From: Thalassotalea euphylliae
GTDB lineage: Bacteria > Pseudomonadota > Gammaproteobacteria > Enterobacterales > Alteromonadaceae
Assembly (NCBI RefSeq): GCF_003390375.1
Contig: NZ_QUOT01000001.1
Coordinates: 124,001 to 188,000, forward strand
Direction: 5' to 3'
DNA length: 64,000 bases
The notes beneath the pieces are model-generated. The model saw nothing but the letters and a program-made list of their open reading frames with translations, was not told the DNA's origin and did not search any database. Of this stretch, positions 32,397 through 41,598 are shown piece by piece (the first letter of the stretch is position 1; each line of letters opens with the position of its first letter). The position numbers were made by a program, and so were the translations under genes.

Positions 32397-33866
32397 GTGG
32401 CTACCGATTTGCAATCATCTGACTTAGATGCGAACAAGGCACAAGTCAACGAAAACAATAGTTTACATGGTAATCTGCATGCTAATCCACAAGCTAATCC
32501 ACAAGCTAATCAGCAACATAAAGCAGACAGGAACTTAAACGACCATTCACGTGATAGTTCAAGCGATACACCTCGTGGCATTTCAAGCGACATCTCCAGT
32601 CATAAGCTAATTGAAAAAACTAGCGATAATTTAAATAAGCTTACTTCTCACCAAACTACTCAAGCTACAGACGCAGTATCAGATCATCATTTAACAGGTG
32701 ATGAAACTCGGCAAATATTAACTCCCTTCGCGTTTAAAATAGATAAATCATTATTCGGATTACCACTGGCATCGCCATTTAAGCGGGGCAGTGCTATCGC
32801 TATTGATGGTTTATTGATTGCAATGCTAAGCAGTGCACCAGGAGAGCTACTGGCAATTGTGATCGCGATCACCTTATATCGCTTAGGTAGCCAGCAACGC
32901 GCCGAAGAAATGGGTTACACGAAAGGTCGTAAACGTCGAAAATTTATGCGTTTTATTGCGGCATTTAGTGTTTTTGTCGTTTTACTTTCTGTTTTACCAG
33001 ATGCTTTCGATGACTTAGGTTGGTCTGATAGCAATAAATACTACGATGGTGGATACAGTAGTAAAGGCTATACCGATTTGAATTCGGTAATAGACCAAGA
33101 AGAAGCAGTGTCGGTCAGTGATCAATTAATGATTAGCGTGGCCTTTGGCAAGGTGGTTTCAGAGCTTAGCGATAGTGATTGTGAAACTGTCGATTGCTGG
33201 TATCAAGCCCTATCGCCAAGTGTCACTATTTTGAATGAAACCAGCATTTACAATGAAAAGAAGCAAACCTTGATTAACGAAACTGTCACTGGGCTGGAAG
33301 TTCCTGCTGATCAACAACAAGCGCTTATTTCCAAGCTTAGTGCCTTACTTACCGAGACCGAATCAGATGAAAATGCGAGTAGTAAACAGCTCATTAGCGG
33401 CGATCTTGCCACAGTAGCAGAGCCAAGCGCTAAAAGCGCAGACCAAGCTAGCCAAGATAATCTGCGTAACCTAGATAACCCAGAACGCGAGTCATCGAGT
33501 ACTGAAACCCCATCGACTACAGACAAGCCAGTGTATTCACTTGTCGAGCTCGTTAAAGGCATTATTCACGATTTAGGGCTAGGCTTTGGCTGGGCAGCCT
33601 TTTATTTTACCGCGCTAACTGCGGTGTGGGGTGGGCAAACACCGGGTAAAAAGCTATTCGGCATTCGCGTTATTCAACTTGATGGTACACCATTATCGAT
33701 ATGGGATAGTTTTGGTCGATACGGCGGCTATGGCGCCGGTATAGCCACGGGTCTCTTAGGGTTCATACAAATTTTTTGGGATGCTAACCGTCAAGCGATT
33801 CACGATAAAATATCAGCTACTGTCGTTATTGATACTAGGGCGTGCTCTAAGGCTAAGATTCAATAA
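32397..33866 (+). CDS. RDD-family membrane protein with long polar insert
   Basis: About 489 residues from GTG 32397, which lies 6 bases after AAAGGAG; a TTG at 32394 is too close. Residues 1-105 are polar, Asn/Gln/His/Ser-rich (including short NP-Q-AN repeats). A first RDD part (FKRGSAIAIDGLLIAML) is followed by a membrane helix near 185-200. Then comes a soluble segment of about 170 residues with two Cys (DCETVDC). The second RDD part is TAVWGGQTPGKKLFGIRVIQLDGTPLSIWDSFGRYGGY...RQAIHDKISATVVI. The RDD domain is therefore split by a large insertion. The function is unknown. Confidence 0.8.
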   Translation: MATDLQSSDLDANKAQVNENNSLHGNLHANPQANPQANQQHKADRNLNDHSRDSSSDTPRGISSDISSHKLIEKTSDNLNKLTSHQTTQATDAVSDHHLTGDETRQILTPFAFKIDKSLFGLPLASPFKRGSAIAIDGLLIAMLSSAPGELLAIVIAITLYRLGSQQRAEEMGYTKGRKRRKFMRFIAAFSVFVVLLSVLPDAFDDLGWSDSNKYYDGGYSSKGYTDLNSVIDQEEAVSVSDQLMISVAFGKVVSELSDSDCETVDCWYQALSPSVTILNETSIYNEKKQTLINETVTGLEVPADQQQALISKLSALLTETESDENASSKQLISGDLATVAEPSAKSADQASQDNLRNLDNPERESSSTETPSTTDKPVYSLVELVKGIIHDLGLGFGWAAFYFTALTAVWGGQTPGKKLFGIRVIQLDGTPLSIWDSFGRYGGYGAGIATGLLGFIQIFWDANRQAIHDKISATVVIDTRACSKAKIQ

Positions 33867-33923
33867 AAATTAATCGCGTGACACATCCCGCTGACATTTC
33901 CCGTTAATATGAGGAGAACAACA

Positions 33924-34463
33924 ATGAATTGGCGTAATTATATTCTTGCATACGTGCTAGGCATGGCATTCTTTAGTACTTCATTAAAGGTGTCAGCTGA
34001 CTCACTGCCATTTATCGATGAACTAAATATATTCGAGCCTTATCTGGGTAATTGGGAAGCGGTGTTCGAGGAAAAAGATGGCAAACCGACGGTTGTAGAC
34101 GTATCGCGTTGGGAGAAAGCCTTGAATGGTACAACACTGCGCACTCTCCATTCTATTAATAACGGCATGTATGGCGGCGAGTCACTGATTTTCTTTGATA
34201 AAAGTAAGCAGCAGTTAGTGTTTTATTATTTCACAACCGCAGGTTTTTACACTCAAGGAACAATTGAGGTATTAAGTGATAACAGCTTTGTTGCCTATGA
34301 AGAGGTAACCGGTAATAAGGATGGTATAACCAAAGTGAAATCGACCAGTACGATGTCGCCAGATAGACTCACCGTATCGACCAGCTACTTAAAAAATGGG
34401 CAATGGACTGAGCCAGAAAGGCGCACTTATCGTCGCAGTGAGAAACAAGTGAAGTTTAAATAG
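33924..34463 (+). CDS. Secreted protein of unknown function (lipocalin-like fold suspected)
   Basis: 179 residues from the ATG at 33924 (MNWRNYILAYVLGMAFFSTS), which has GAGGAG 7 bases upstream; an in-frame upstream ATG at 33909 is rejected. The signal peptide ends near KVSADS. The mature part (LGNWEAVFEEKDGKPTVVDVSRWEKALNGTTLRTLHSINNG) resembles DUF1579-like beta-barrel proteins. No catalytic motif is seen. It lies 57 bases after the RDD gene. Confidence 0.65.
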   Translation: MNWRNYILAYVLGMAFFSTSLKVSADSLPFIDELNIFEPYLGNWEAVFEEKDGKPTVVDVSRWEKALNGTTLRTLHSINNGMYGGESLIFFDKSKQQLVFYYFTTAGFYTQGTIEVLSDNSFVAYEEVTGNKDGITKVKSTSTMSPDRLTVSTSYLKNGQWTEPERRTYRRSEKQVKFK

Positions 34464-34496
34464 TTCTCAATTAATTACTTAGTCTCTTAAAAAAAT

Positions 34497-34526
34497 AAAA
34501 ATAAAAATAAAAATAAAAATAAAAAT
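34497..34526. repeat. Five tandem TAAAAA hexamers upstream of a lipoprotein gene
   Basis: Five exact copies of TAAAAA, preceded by a run of A, lie 20-49 bases before the ATG of the 34546 lipoprotein. Slippage here would change leader length near the promoter or ribosome-binding site (AAGGAAT). Confidence 0.85.
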
Positions 34527-34545
34527 AATAAGAAAAGGAATTCCA

Positions 34546-35292
34546 ATGATAAAAATAAAGTCTGTTGTCTTATTGATGTTGTGTTTGGCGCTAGCTGGCT
34601 GTTTGGAAAGTGAACTTGAAAAAAGTCAAAAAGAGCACTTAGCTCAATATCGGCAAAATATTGAAAATATAATGGATAGCTACGCTAATAGCGCTGCAGC
34701 GGCTGATAAAATCCAAGAGGTTCATCAAGCACATATCACGGTGCTCGGCAACCTAACAAAGGTAAAAGAGCACTTCTCGCAATTTGAACAAGAACAAAAG
34801 CTACAAACTATGATTAGCTTGTATGATTCGGCACTGACGCATCTGATTGTTCGCCAAATTCAGATACTGGAGCTTGGACAGCCCATGTGGAACGCCGATA
34901 TTGATAAGTTTCAGCAGATCAAAGAGATAAATTACTTCCACCAGCATCAAGCTGTATTGTCCGAATTACTGGCCATGCTAGAAGAGTACAAAGACTTAAT
35001 TTTAGACCACCACGAAAAGGTGAGAGTGGACTTGGTTGAATCTTCGCTAGATGAAGACGATAGGAAGCAAATTTGGCCGGCGTTGAATGGCCAAATTACC
35101 ATTTATCTTTACTCCATCAAACCGAAGCTAAAACTTATTCAAAAAAGGGCAGAAGCCGAAATGGAAATCGCTGAGTTCTTACATGAACATCAGGCTGACT
35201 ATATTTTTTCTCAAGAGCATGGCTTACAGTTTAAAACACCTTGGATTTTGCACACCTATCAAACCAAATTAAAAATGTTAGGGGTTTTATAG
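34546..35292 (+). CDS. Lipoprotein of unknown function, helical
   Basis: 248 residues. The lipobox LALAGC predicts acylation at Cys19. The mature part is charged and largely helical (ELEKSQKEHLAQYRQNIENIMDSYANSAAAADKIQEVHQAH) and so probably forms a helical bundle. It resembles the DUF3053 type only loosely. An AAGGAAT ribosome-binding site follows the hexamer repeat. I do not recognise a specific function. Confidence 0.7.
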   Translation: MIKIKSVVLLMLCLALAGCLESELEKSQKEHLAQYRQNIENIMDSYANSAAAADKIQEVHQAHITVLGNLTKVKEHFSQFEQEQKLQTMISLYDSALTHLIVRQIQILELGQPMWNADIDKFQQIKEINYFHQHQAVLSELLAMLEEYKDLILDHHEKVRVDLVESSLDEDDRKQIWPALNGQITIYLYSIKPKLKLIQKRAEAEMEIAEFLHEHQADYIFSQEHGLQFKTPWILHTYQTKLKMLGVL

Positions 35293-35407
35293 CTATCGAT
35301 TGCAAGTAGGCAATAAGTGTTTCTAATATGCCTACTATTTGCTAGCTATTGCCTAATAAAGCTAAAGCTTCTTTGCATGCTGATAGGGTCTTACATGTTG
35401 CCCGTAA

Positions 35408-35917
35408 CTAGCAGCCATTATCTTCAATTGTATAAATCGGCGGTACGGTTTCTGATTGAGCTTGCGTATATCGAAAATAGCATGAGTCGTCTTGTACTTG
35501 GTTGTCGCCATCAAAATCGTAACCGATATAAGTAAAGTCAATTCCTTGTTCTTCAAAAATAAACTCATCAGACACATCGATACGCTTGAAAATATCTGTG
35601 TTGTCCAAATGACCCCATTTCAGGCGTAAATCAATACCGTTGCTTAAATCAATTGTACCGTCATTATCTAAATCAACATCAAGTAAGTCGACACGACCAG
35701 CAACAGGCTGAGTTGCATAGCTTGGCATTTTTGATTTGAGAAAAACAAGGTCGTTTGCCACTTGCACGCTAGTGCTAATTTGGGTGAGCACATTAGCCCT
35801 GGCATCTTTAGAAAGATCTAAAAACCTTGGCAATGCAACAGCAGACAACACACCTAAAATCACAATAACCACTACCAATTCGATCAAGGTAAAACCTTGA
35901 TTATTTGGCTTTATCAT
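35408..35917 (-). CDS. Type IV pilin-like / pseudopilin protein
   Basis: 169 residues from the ATG at 35917 with an AGAGGT ribosome-binding site. The class III signal NNQGFTLIELVVVIVILGVLSAVALPRF is a perfect prepilin peptidase site (cut between Gly and Phe), with Glu5 and the N-terminal helix. The C-terminal part has two Cys (DDSCYFRY and DNGC), which may form the usual disulfide loop, and Asp-rich calcium-like patches (DVDLDNDGTIDLSNG; DFDGDNQVQDD). No other pilus gene is adjacent. It resembles MSHA-type pilins. Confidence 0.85.
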   Translation of the reverse strand: MIKPNNQGFTLIELVVVIVILGVLSAVALPRFLDLSKDARANVLTQISTSVQVANDLVFLKSKMPSYATQPVAGRVDLLDVDLDNDGTIDLSNGIDLRLKWGHLDNTDIFKRIDVSDEFIFEEQGIDFTYIGYDFDGDNQVQDDSCYFRYTQAQSETVPPIYTIEDNGC

Positions 35918-36199
35918 TAGTACCTCTTTATCTAATAACTGTTTAATGTTGGTAATATTCCGCATAGGGCGATACAAAATCAGCGCGCTAGTCTAACAAA
36001 AACGGACTTAAATGTTAAAAAGTGTATTGGTAATGCGGAAATGTGTAATAACAACTGCGTTGGTATTTGGGAGCGTCTTGTTTTTTAAAAGACTAGCGAA
36101 GGTATAAATTAAGATTGGGTGTTAATAGAAAAGCCTGATTTCATTTGCCAAAAAGTTAAAAAGTTAAAAATAAAGCCAGCTAATTGAGTTTTTAAAGAT

Positions 36200-37069
36200 T
36201 TACTCTTGTGAAAAATCGAGGTATTTAGCAATCACAGCCTCATGCTTGTTATTGGCGATATAGCTAGCAAGTGCGCGATTAAATTCATCCCTTAATTGAG
36301 GGTCTCGAAAGCCAGCATAGGCATTAACCTCAGGAATAGCGTAGTGTTCTTGAATTTTATTTAGGCTAGCCGCACGTTGGATATTGTCTTCTGAATTAGC
36401 TGCTTGGCTCAAATAGTAATAAAAAATATAGTAGTCGAGTACGATGATATCAGCCCGATGAGTGACTAACATTGCCGGAAACTTAGACATGTCGTGCAAT
36501 TCACGATAGTCAGTACTCTCAACGGCTTGAGCGAATGCTTCGCCAAAATATCCTGTTGCTCCTTGAAATGACACTACCGACAAATTGTTAGTAGCACTGT
36601 GAAGGCTCTGCGCTTGTTGCTGACTCGCTTCACTTCTTGATGGTTCTTCGTTTGGCGCTAAACTGTCTATTTGCGTTTTTGTTGGTAACAAAGACAAGCT
36701 CGCAATATCACTAAGCTTATGAATACTGAGCTTGTCAGCAAGCCGAGTGAAAATAGTTGGTTTGTATTTGATGATAGGGGCGGAAAAATACAGTTTATCG
36801 TTATCTTCTTGATAAAAGGTGGGAACAACAACATCTGCATCACCACTGATGACCATTTTTTTTGTGCGATGCAGCGGCGCATAAGTATAGGAAACACTGT
36901 GACCTAGGTTTTTCAGCACTTGTGTGACTATGTCTAAGTCTATACCACTATTGGTCTTTGCAATCATATGTGGCGGTGCATCATCACTGGCGATGACCAA
37001 TGTAGCGCACAGGGCAGCCGTGCTATAAAAGCTCGTCACCAAAGCCAACCATATTACAAATCTCAACAT
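36200..37069 (-). CDS. Periplasmic solute-binding-like protein (SBP_bac_3 type)
   Basis: 289 residues with a signal peptide of about 22 residues (WLALVTSFYSTAALCA). The bilobed fold is suggested by ATLVIASDDAPPHMIAKTNSGIDLDIVTQVLKNLGHSVSYTYAPLHRTKKMVISGDADVV, written here as separate motifs: the first lobe start (TLVIASDDAPP), the GIDLDIVTQVL helix and the SGDADVV loop. No transporter genes are adjacent. The ligand is unknown. It is similar in kind to 23208-23954. Confidence 0.7.
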   Translation of the reverse strand: MLRFVIWLALVTSFYSTAALCATLVIASDDAPPHMIAKTNSGIDLDIVTQVLKNLGHSVSYTYAPLHRTKKMVISGDADVVVPTFYQEDNDKLYFSAPIIKYKPTIFTRLADKLSIHKLSDIASLSLLPTKTQIDSLAPNEEPSRSEASQQQAQSLHSATNNLSVVSFQGATGYFGEAFAQAVESTDYRELHDMSKFPAMLVTHRADIIVLDYYIFYYYLSQAANSEDNIQRAASLNKIQEHYAIPEVNAYAGFRDPQLRDEFNRALASYIANNKHEAVIAKYLDFSQE

Positions 37070-37158
37070 GCTATTCCTTTTTTGTATCTAACCCGCAATA
37101 TTTTAAGTGATGTCGATCCATTATGTGCTTGATTAAACTCAAGGTAATAGTTATCAGA

Positions 37159-39471
37159 TTATCGCCAAGCGTAACTTATTTTGGTAAATATTGTGCGCCT
37201 TTCCTGTTTTAATGACCCAATAAAGTCATCTTCAAAACTATTGTCTGAATAGCCTAAGAAAAACACCGTTTGCGGGTTCAATTTATAAGCATATATCAAT
37301 TGTGTTGCTAAACTGCGCTCTTGCTCGCTAAAAAAGCTCAGCGGATTATTGTCTGGGTTGTAATCAATATCTTGATAGACGAGGCTCAGTTTTAAAGAGC
37401 TTTGCACATCAAAATAATAACGCAGCCTTAAATCGGTAAGATTAGCGGTAAAAACATTTTGGCTGTCTGCATCAAGCTCGCTATAGGTGTGATATAAGTC
37501 AATTTCAAGATGAGGGTTAGGGTGCCATGTAACATTACCTATTAACTCAACGATATCACCTAAACGGTCGTTGTCGTAATCGATCTTATCTCCTAATGTA
37601 CCCTCAAGTGACACGTAAGTTTTATTATTTGGCCTAAGTTGCCCAAAGAAGCGCCATTGCTGTTCGTTAAAGCGTTTAGTGTTGCCATCGATAGATAAAT
37701 TACTGCTGTCTTGTCGCAAACCCACTTTATTCGCATCGACATAAATTAACTCTACACGTGACAATAGTGGGCCGTCGGCAAAAGCATAAAATGATTGCTC
37801 TCGATTAATCAATTCACCGTTTTCATTATGCTGAATGGCGTATTTACTGCCAACATCAATTGTTGACCAAAGCGCTTGCTCATCTTGGTAAAAGCTGCGA
37901 ACAATATTAATTTGATCATTGACGTAATCAACGCGATTGATGAATCCTAGGTCGGCGCGAAAATCCTCACCATACCATTGACGCTGCGCATCTAACGTCC
38001 AGTATTCAGAATCGTGAAGATATTTAAGCTGGTAAGCGTTGTCTGAAAAACTTCCTTCTTTTTGACTGCGCAACACTTGTTCATTGGGTGAACAGTTGCC
38101 TCGACAAAATTGCGTGAACAAGTCTTGTGGATATTCGGTATCACTTGCTAACCATTGAAATTTCAAGGAGTTTGCTCCGTTAATGCGATAACTACCATCA
38201 AGGCCAGTGACATAGTTATGGTAGTCGTCAGCACGTCGAAACGTTGAAATAACCCCCAGTGTCACATCTTGGCTAATATCATAAAGGTAGCGTAAAGCAC
38301 CTGAGTGACTTTCTGTATCCAAAGAAGCGATATTCGCGCTAAGGTTGCCAGACAAGATGAAATTAGTTTCTTCATCATGGCTAACAAATGCACCAAAGTT
38401 ATGTGAACCTTGGCTGCCGGTTAACTTTGCGCCGTAATCAGGATCGGCAATATTACGGGTGTATACAAGCTCGGTAATGCTTTCAAAGTAGTGTTGATTT
38501 TCAAGAAAAAAGCTGCGCTTTTCATCAAAAAACAGTGAAAACTTGTTGTTAACTTTGAGCTGGCCAGCATCGGCTTCAACGGTTGAAAAATCAGGGTTAA
38601 GTGTCGCGTTAAACAAGGTTTTTGGGGTGATCCCCCAGCGCAAATCTAGGCTAGCTTCAACATCCGTTTCACTTTGCCAATCAGATTGCGGGTCGTAGAT
38701 ATCGCGTTGCTCATCATAACTGGCAACTAGCGCTGGCGTAATTTGTAAGTTTTCTCCGATTTCCGCTTGCTCAAAGCCTTCTGCCATTGGGTATTGGCAT
38801 AGCCAACAGGCATTGTCACGATCGAGTTTTACACTGGAAATACGCAATCGTTGCTCACGCGGATATATGCGTACCAATTCAAATGGCCATTGCTGAATAC
38901 TTTTATTCTCATCAAAATTTAAAATTTGGTAAGGGATTGCCATTTCCACTTGGTAACCAAATTCCGTTACTTTACCGTATGAATGCCAAATACCGTCCCA
39001 TAATTCATTCGGTAATCCAGTAATTTCATTGAAGGTTTCATCATTTTGTACGCCGTAGGGGTTCACAAAAAAGTTATAACTTAGGCGGCGATTATTCAGC
39101 GGATCAATGATAATACCAACAACATCGTCGAACCACTTAGTGTCACGCTCACCAATTGAGCTGATCATTTTGTTTGGATTGGGATCATGTGCGATAAATG
39201 CGACAAGCAGCTCTTTACCGTTGTCGATTACGCGCGCTTCGGTCTTTACTGGACTCGGTGTGTTTTCGTAAGGGCTGGTCACATTATCGAGAAAAATAAC
39301 TTTTGCTTGTTGCCAAACCGGATCGCTTAAGTCGCCGTCTATCACTGCATTGAGGTTAGTATGAGGGATGGCGATTGATTGTTTTGCTTGGTGGGTAAAT
39401 GGCGTGGCAAATAGAGAAAAAGAACACGTTAACAGGGCAACTGCTAATCCCTGACGACATCTGGCGAACAT
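37159..39471 (-). CDS. DUF5916-type outer-membrane protein with CBM9-like domain
   Basis: 770 residues from the ATG at 39471, where a clear signal peptide begins (CRQGLAVALLTCSFSLFATP); the longer frame to 39573 is rejected. After the signal, NLNAVIDGDLSDPVWQQAKVIFL is the carbohydrate-binding (CBM9-like) domain start. GIIIDPLNNRRLSYNFFVNPYGVQNDETF is typical of this family. The C-terminal 450 residues alternate in short beta-strands (DLRLRYYFDVQSSLKLSLVYQDIDY) and end with aromatic W-R, as expected for a beta-barrel. The substrate is unknown; membrane-associated or secreted carbohydrate or peptide handling is a guess. Confidence 0.82.
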   Translation of the reverse strand: MFARCRQGLAVALLTCSFSLFATPFTHQAKQSIAIPHTNLNAVIDGDLSDPVWQQAKVIFLDNVTSPYENTPSPVKTEARVIDNGKELLVAFIAHDPNPNKMISSIGERDTKWFDDVVGIIIDPLNNRRLSYNFFVNPYGVQNDETFNEITGLPNELWDGIWHSYGKVTEFGYQVEMAIPYQILNFDENKSIQQWPFELVRIYPREQRLRISSVKLDRDNACWLCQYPMAEGFEQAEIGENLQITPALVASYDEQRDIYDPQSDWQSETDVEASLDLRWGITPKTLFNATLNPDFSTVEADAGQLKVNNKFSLFFDEKRSFFLENQHYFESITELVYTRNIADPDYGAKLTGSQGSHNFGAFVSHDEETNFILSGNLSANIASLDTESHSGALRYLYDISQDVTLGVISTFRRADDYHNYVTGLDGSYRINGANSLKFQWLASDTEYPQDLFTQFCRGNCSPNEQVLRSQKEGSFSDNAYQLKYLHDSEYWTLDAQRQWYGEDFRADLGFINRVDYVNDQINIVRSFYQDEQALWSTIDVGSKYAIQHNENGELINREQSFYAFADGPLLSRVELIYVDANKVGLRQDSSNLSIDGNTKRFNEQQWRFFGQLRPNNKTYVSLEGTLGDKIDYDNDRLGDIVELIGNVTWHPNPHLEIDLYHTYSELDADSQNVFTANLTDLRLRYYFDVQSSLKLSLVYQDIDYNPDNNPLSFFSEQERSLATQLIYAYKLNPQTVFFLGYSDNSFEDDFIGSLKQERRTIFTKISYAWR

Positions 39472-39637
39472 CTTAATAGCCCTTGATTTTGTTATTGTTG
39501 TTGTTTTATTGGGCAAGTATTGTGTCAGAATATGTATGAATAGACAAACGTAAGTTAATGCTGTTGTTAACATTTATTTTACATGGGTTTTACTGTTAAT
39601 TAGAGCGTTACTAGTAAAAATGAGGAGACTATAGGTT

Positions 39638-40393
39638 ATGCCGTTTAGTTGGTTCGATATTTTCGCCATCATTATTTTTATTCTCTGCTGGGCTGGTTAT
39701 ACGGTATTTGCGCGTAAACAAGCAAAAACCACCAATTGTATTGCTCGTTGCTTGCATCAGCACAGAATTCATTGGATGTACGAGCTAATGACTCGCGATG
39801 TTCGCGTAACTGAGGCGGCACTGCTTGCCAATTTAGAACGCAATATCGCTTTCTTTGCCTCAACGTCACTGTTGGTTATCGCTGGTATATTGACTTTATT
39901 TGCGCAAATCGAAAAGCTGGAGGGAGTGATTGCGTCGCTGCCTTTTGCTGACCCGTCGAATCACCTTGCGATACAACTTAAACTGGCCTTATTGGCATTT
40001 ATATTTGTATTAGCGTTTTTCCATTTTACTTGGTCAATGCGTCAATACGGTTTTTTGAACGTTATGATAGGTGCTGCACCTATTGATTTAGCGGGAACAA
40101 ACCCCAACCTAAAACAATACGCTAAGCAAATGGCCGTTGTTCAAGACCAAGCCGCACACTCCTACAACTATGGACTGCGCTCCTATTATTTCTCGTTGGC
40201 AGTAATTTGTTGGTTCTTTCACCCTTGGTTATTTGCGTTAGCAAGCTTAGTTGTGGTTTACACCTTGTACATTAGAGAGTTCAAGTCGAAAGCGGTTCGT
40301 GCGATTACAGTTGCGCAAGACCTTTTATGGGTTGAACGAGAAAAGGGTGACGCTAATGCAATTAATCAAACTAAGGCATCAATTAAACGTTAA
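39638..40393 (+). CDS. DUF599-family membrane protein
   Basis: 251 residues with four likely membrane segments (about 5-22, 72-92, 115-133 and 190-215). The block YELMTRDVRVTEAALLANLERNIAFFASTSLLVIAG is characteristic of DUF599. FFHFTWSMRQYGFLNVMIGAAP is the second conserved region. A GAGGAG ribosome-binding site precedes the ATG. The function is unknown. Confidence 0.85.
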   Translation: MPFSWFDIFAIIIFILCWAGYTVFARKQAKTTNCIARCLHQHRIHWMYELMTRDVRVTEAALLANLERNIAFFASTSLLVIAGILTLFAQIEKLEGVIASLPFADPSNHLAIQLKLALLAFIFVLAFFHFTWSMRQYGFLNVMIGAAPIDLAGTNPNLKQYAKQMAVVQDQAAHSYNYGLRSYYFSLAVICWFFHPWLFALASLVVVYTLYIREFKSKAVRAITVAQDLLWVEREKGDANAINQTKASIKR

Positions 40394-40423
40394 AACTCGA
40401 CATGACTGGGCGGTAGTTACTAA

Positions 40424-40912
40424 GTGGCAGAACAATTTAAACATTATACGGTGAGCGATTTTGATCGTTTTGATTGCGTTAAACTCTCGAAAACTATTTA
40501 TTTAGCGCTTGCTTACTTATTACGTGGCTACTTAGTGTGGATGATGTCGGTCACCAACTTCAATGACAGGGTAGGAATTATTCAGTGGATTTACCCAGAG
40601 CCCAAGTTATTCTACCTAAATTTGGCATCCGGTAGCTTAGGGCTATTAGTTTTGCTGCTAGTGAGCTTAAGGCGTCCTAATGCGAATTCATGGGTGAAAG
40701 CTGTGTGGCCTCATACATTAAAGATGATACTGGCGGCATTAGTGATAGATAGTGTGATTGTGTTTGCTGGCTATTATTGGTGGCAGTTAACGGATGTGAG
40801 TGTGATGGTGGCACAATTATCAATTGCCTTAATCGTCGCTGCACCATGTTTGTTGAGTAAACGCTTAAAGCTAAATTTGGTTGAATTTCCAGAGCCGTTA
40901 CCAGAAAAGTAA
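40424..40912 (+). CDS. DUF2919-family membrane protein
   Basis: 162 residues from a GTG start (40424). Four membrane helices are likely. FDCVKLSKTIYLALAYLLRGYLVWMMSVTN and IIQWIYPEPKLFYLNLASGSLGLL are typical of DUF2919. The gene follows the DUF599 gene by 30 bases and probably shares its transcript. The function is unknown. Its stop is embedded in a terminator hairpin. Confidence 0.85.
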   Translation: MAEQFKHYTVSDFDRFDCVKLSKTIYLALAYLLRGYLVWMMSVTNFNDRVGIIQWIYPEPKLFYLNLASGSLGLLVLLLVSLRRPNANSWVKAVWPHTLKMILAALVIDSVIVFAGYYWWQLTDVSVMVAQLSIALIVAAPCLLSKRLKLNLVEFPEPLPEK

Positions 40913-40920
40913 CGGCTTTC
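40893..40920 (+). terminator. Terminator overlapping the DUF2919 stop
   Basis: AGCCGTTAC-CAGAAAA-GTAACGGCT followed by TTTC. The stem includes the gene's stop codon. It may also end rnhA transcription from the other side. Confidence 0.75.
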
Positions 40921-40929
40921 TCGCACTGA

Positions 40930-41394
40930 CTACTTGCCAAAGCCTTGGTCAATAATCAAATTTTTTCCTTCGGCAGCTGTTCTTGCTAATTCATCGCAAC
41001 GTTCATTCTCAGGGTGACCCGAATGGCCTTTAACCCATTTCCATTCAATTTCGTGGCGCTGAACTTCTGCGTGTAATTGCTTCCATAAATCAACGTTTTT
41101 TACAGGCTGTTTGCTGGCAGTTTTCCAATTGTTTTTTAACCAGTTATGAATCCAATTAGTGATGCCTTGGCGCACGTACTGACTGTCGGTCGTAATGGTC
41201 ACTTTACAACCTTCTTTGAGTGTTTGTAGCGCTTTAATCGGCGCTAACAGCTCCATGCGATTATTGGTCGTTTGTTGGTAGCCTTGTGATAACTCTTTTT
41301 CGTGCGCTTTATATATAAGCAGCGCACCATAGCCACCTGGGCCGGGGTTGCCGAGGCATGAACCATCGGTATAAATATAAACGTGCTTTTGCAT
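40930..41394 (-). CDS. rnhA: Ribonuclease HI
   Basis: 154 residues from the ATG at 41394 (MQKHVYIYTDGSCLGNPG), matching E. coli RNase HI length (155). Catalytic acids are Asp in YTDGSCLGNPG, Glu in NNRMELLAPIKAL, Asp in TTDSQYV and Asp in RCDELAR, with the His of KGHSGHPENE. It removes RNA from RNA-DNA hybrids. It is divergent from dnaQ, as in E. coli. Confidence 0.95.
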   Translation of the reverse strand: MQKHVYIYTDGSCLGNPGPGGYGALLIYKAHEKELSQGYQQTTNNRMELLAPIKALQTLKEGCKVTITTDSQYVRQGITNWIHNWLKNNWKTASKQPVKNVDLWKQLHAEVQRHEIEWKWVKGHSGHPENERCDELARTAAEGKNLIIDQGFGK

Positions 41395-41598
41395 TAAGTA
41401 CTGCCTTTTGCGGTTTAAGGCCAACAAGTATTTGATTATTGGCATTCGTACGCAGATAAATAGGGCGTTTGATGACCAATTTATTTTCGATGTACGATTT
41501 TGATTGTGCTGTTTTTATTATGCAGTTTTTATTATCCTATGAAGCTCCGCCAGAAAGCCAGCACATTTGCGCTGGTTCGTTGTTATTAAAGGTGTTAA

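Noticed and set aside
35317..35577. Small ORFs over the pilin-like gene end
   Set aside because: They are out of frame or antisense to the pilin-like gene, with no ribosome-binding site.
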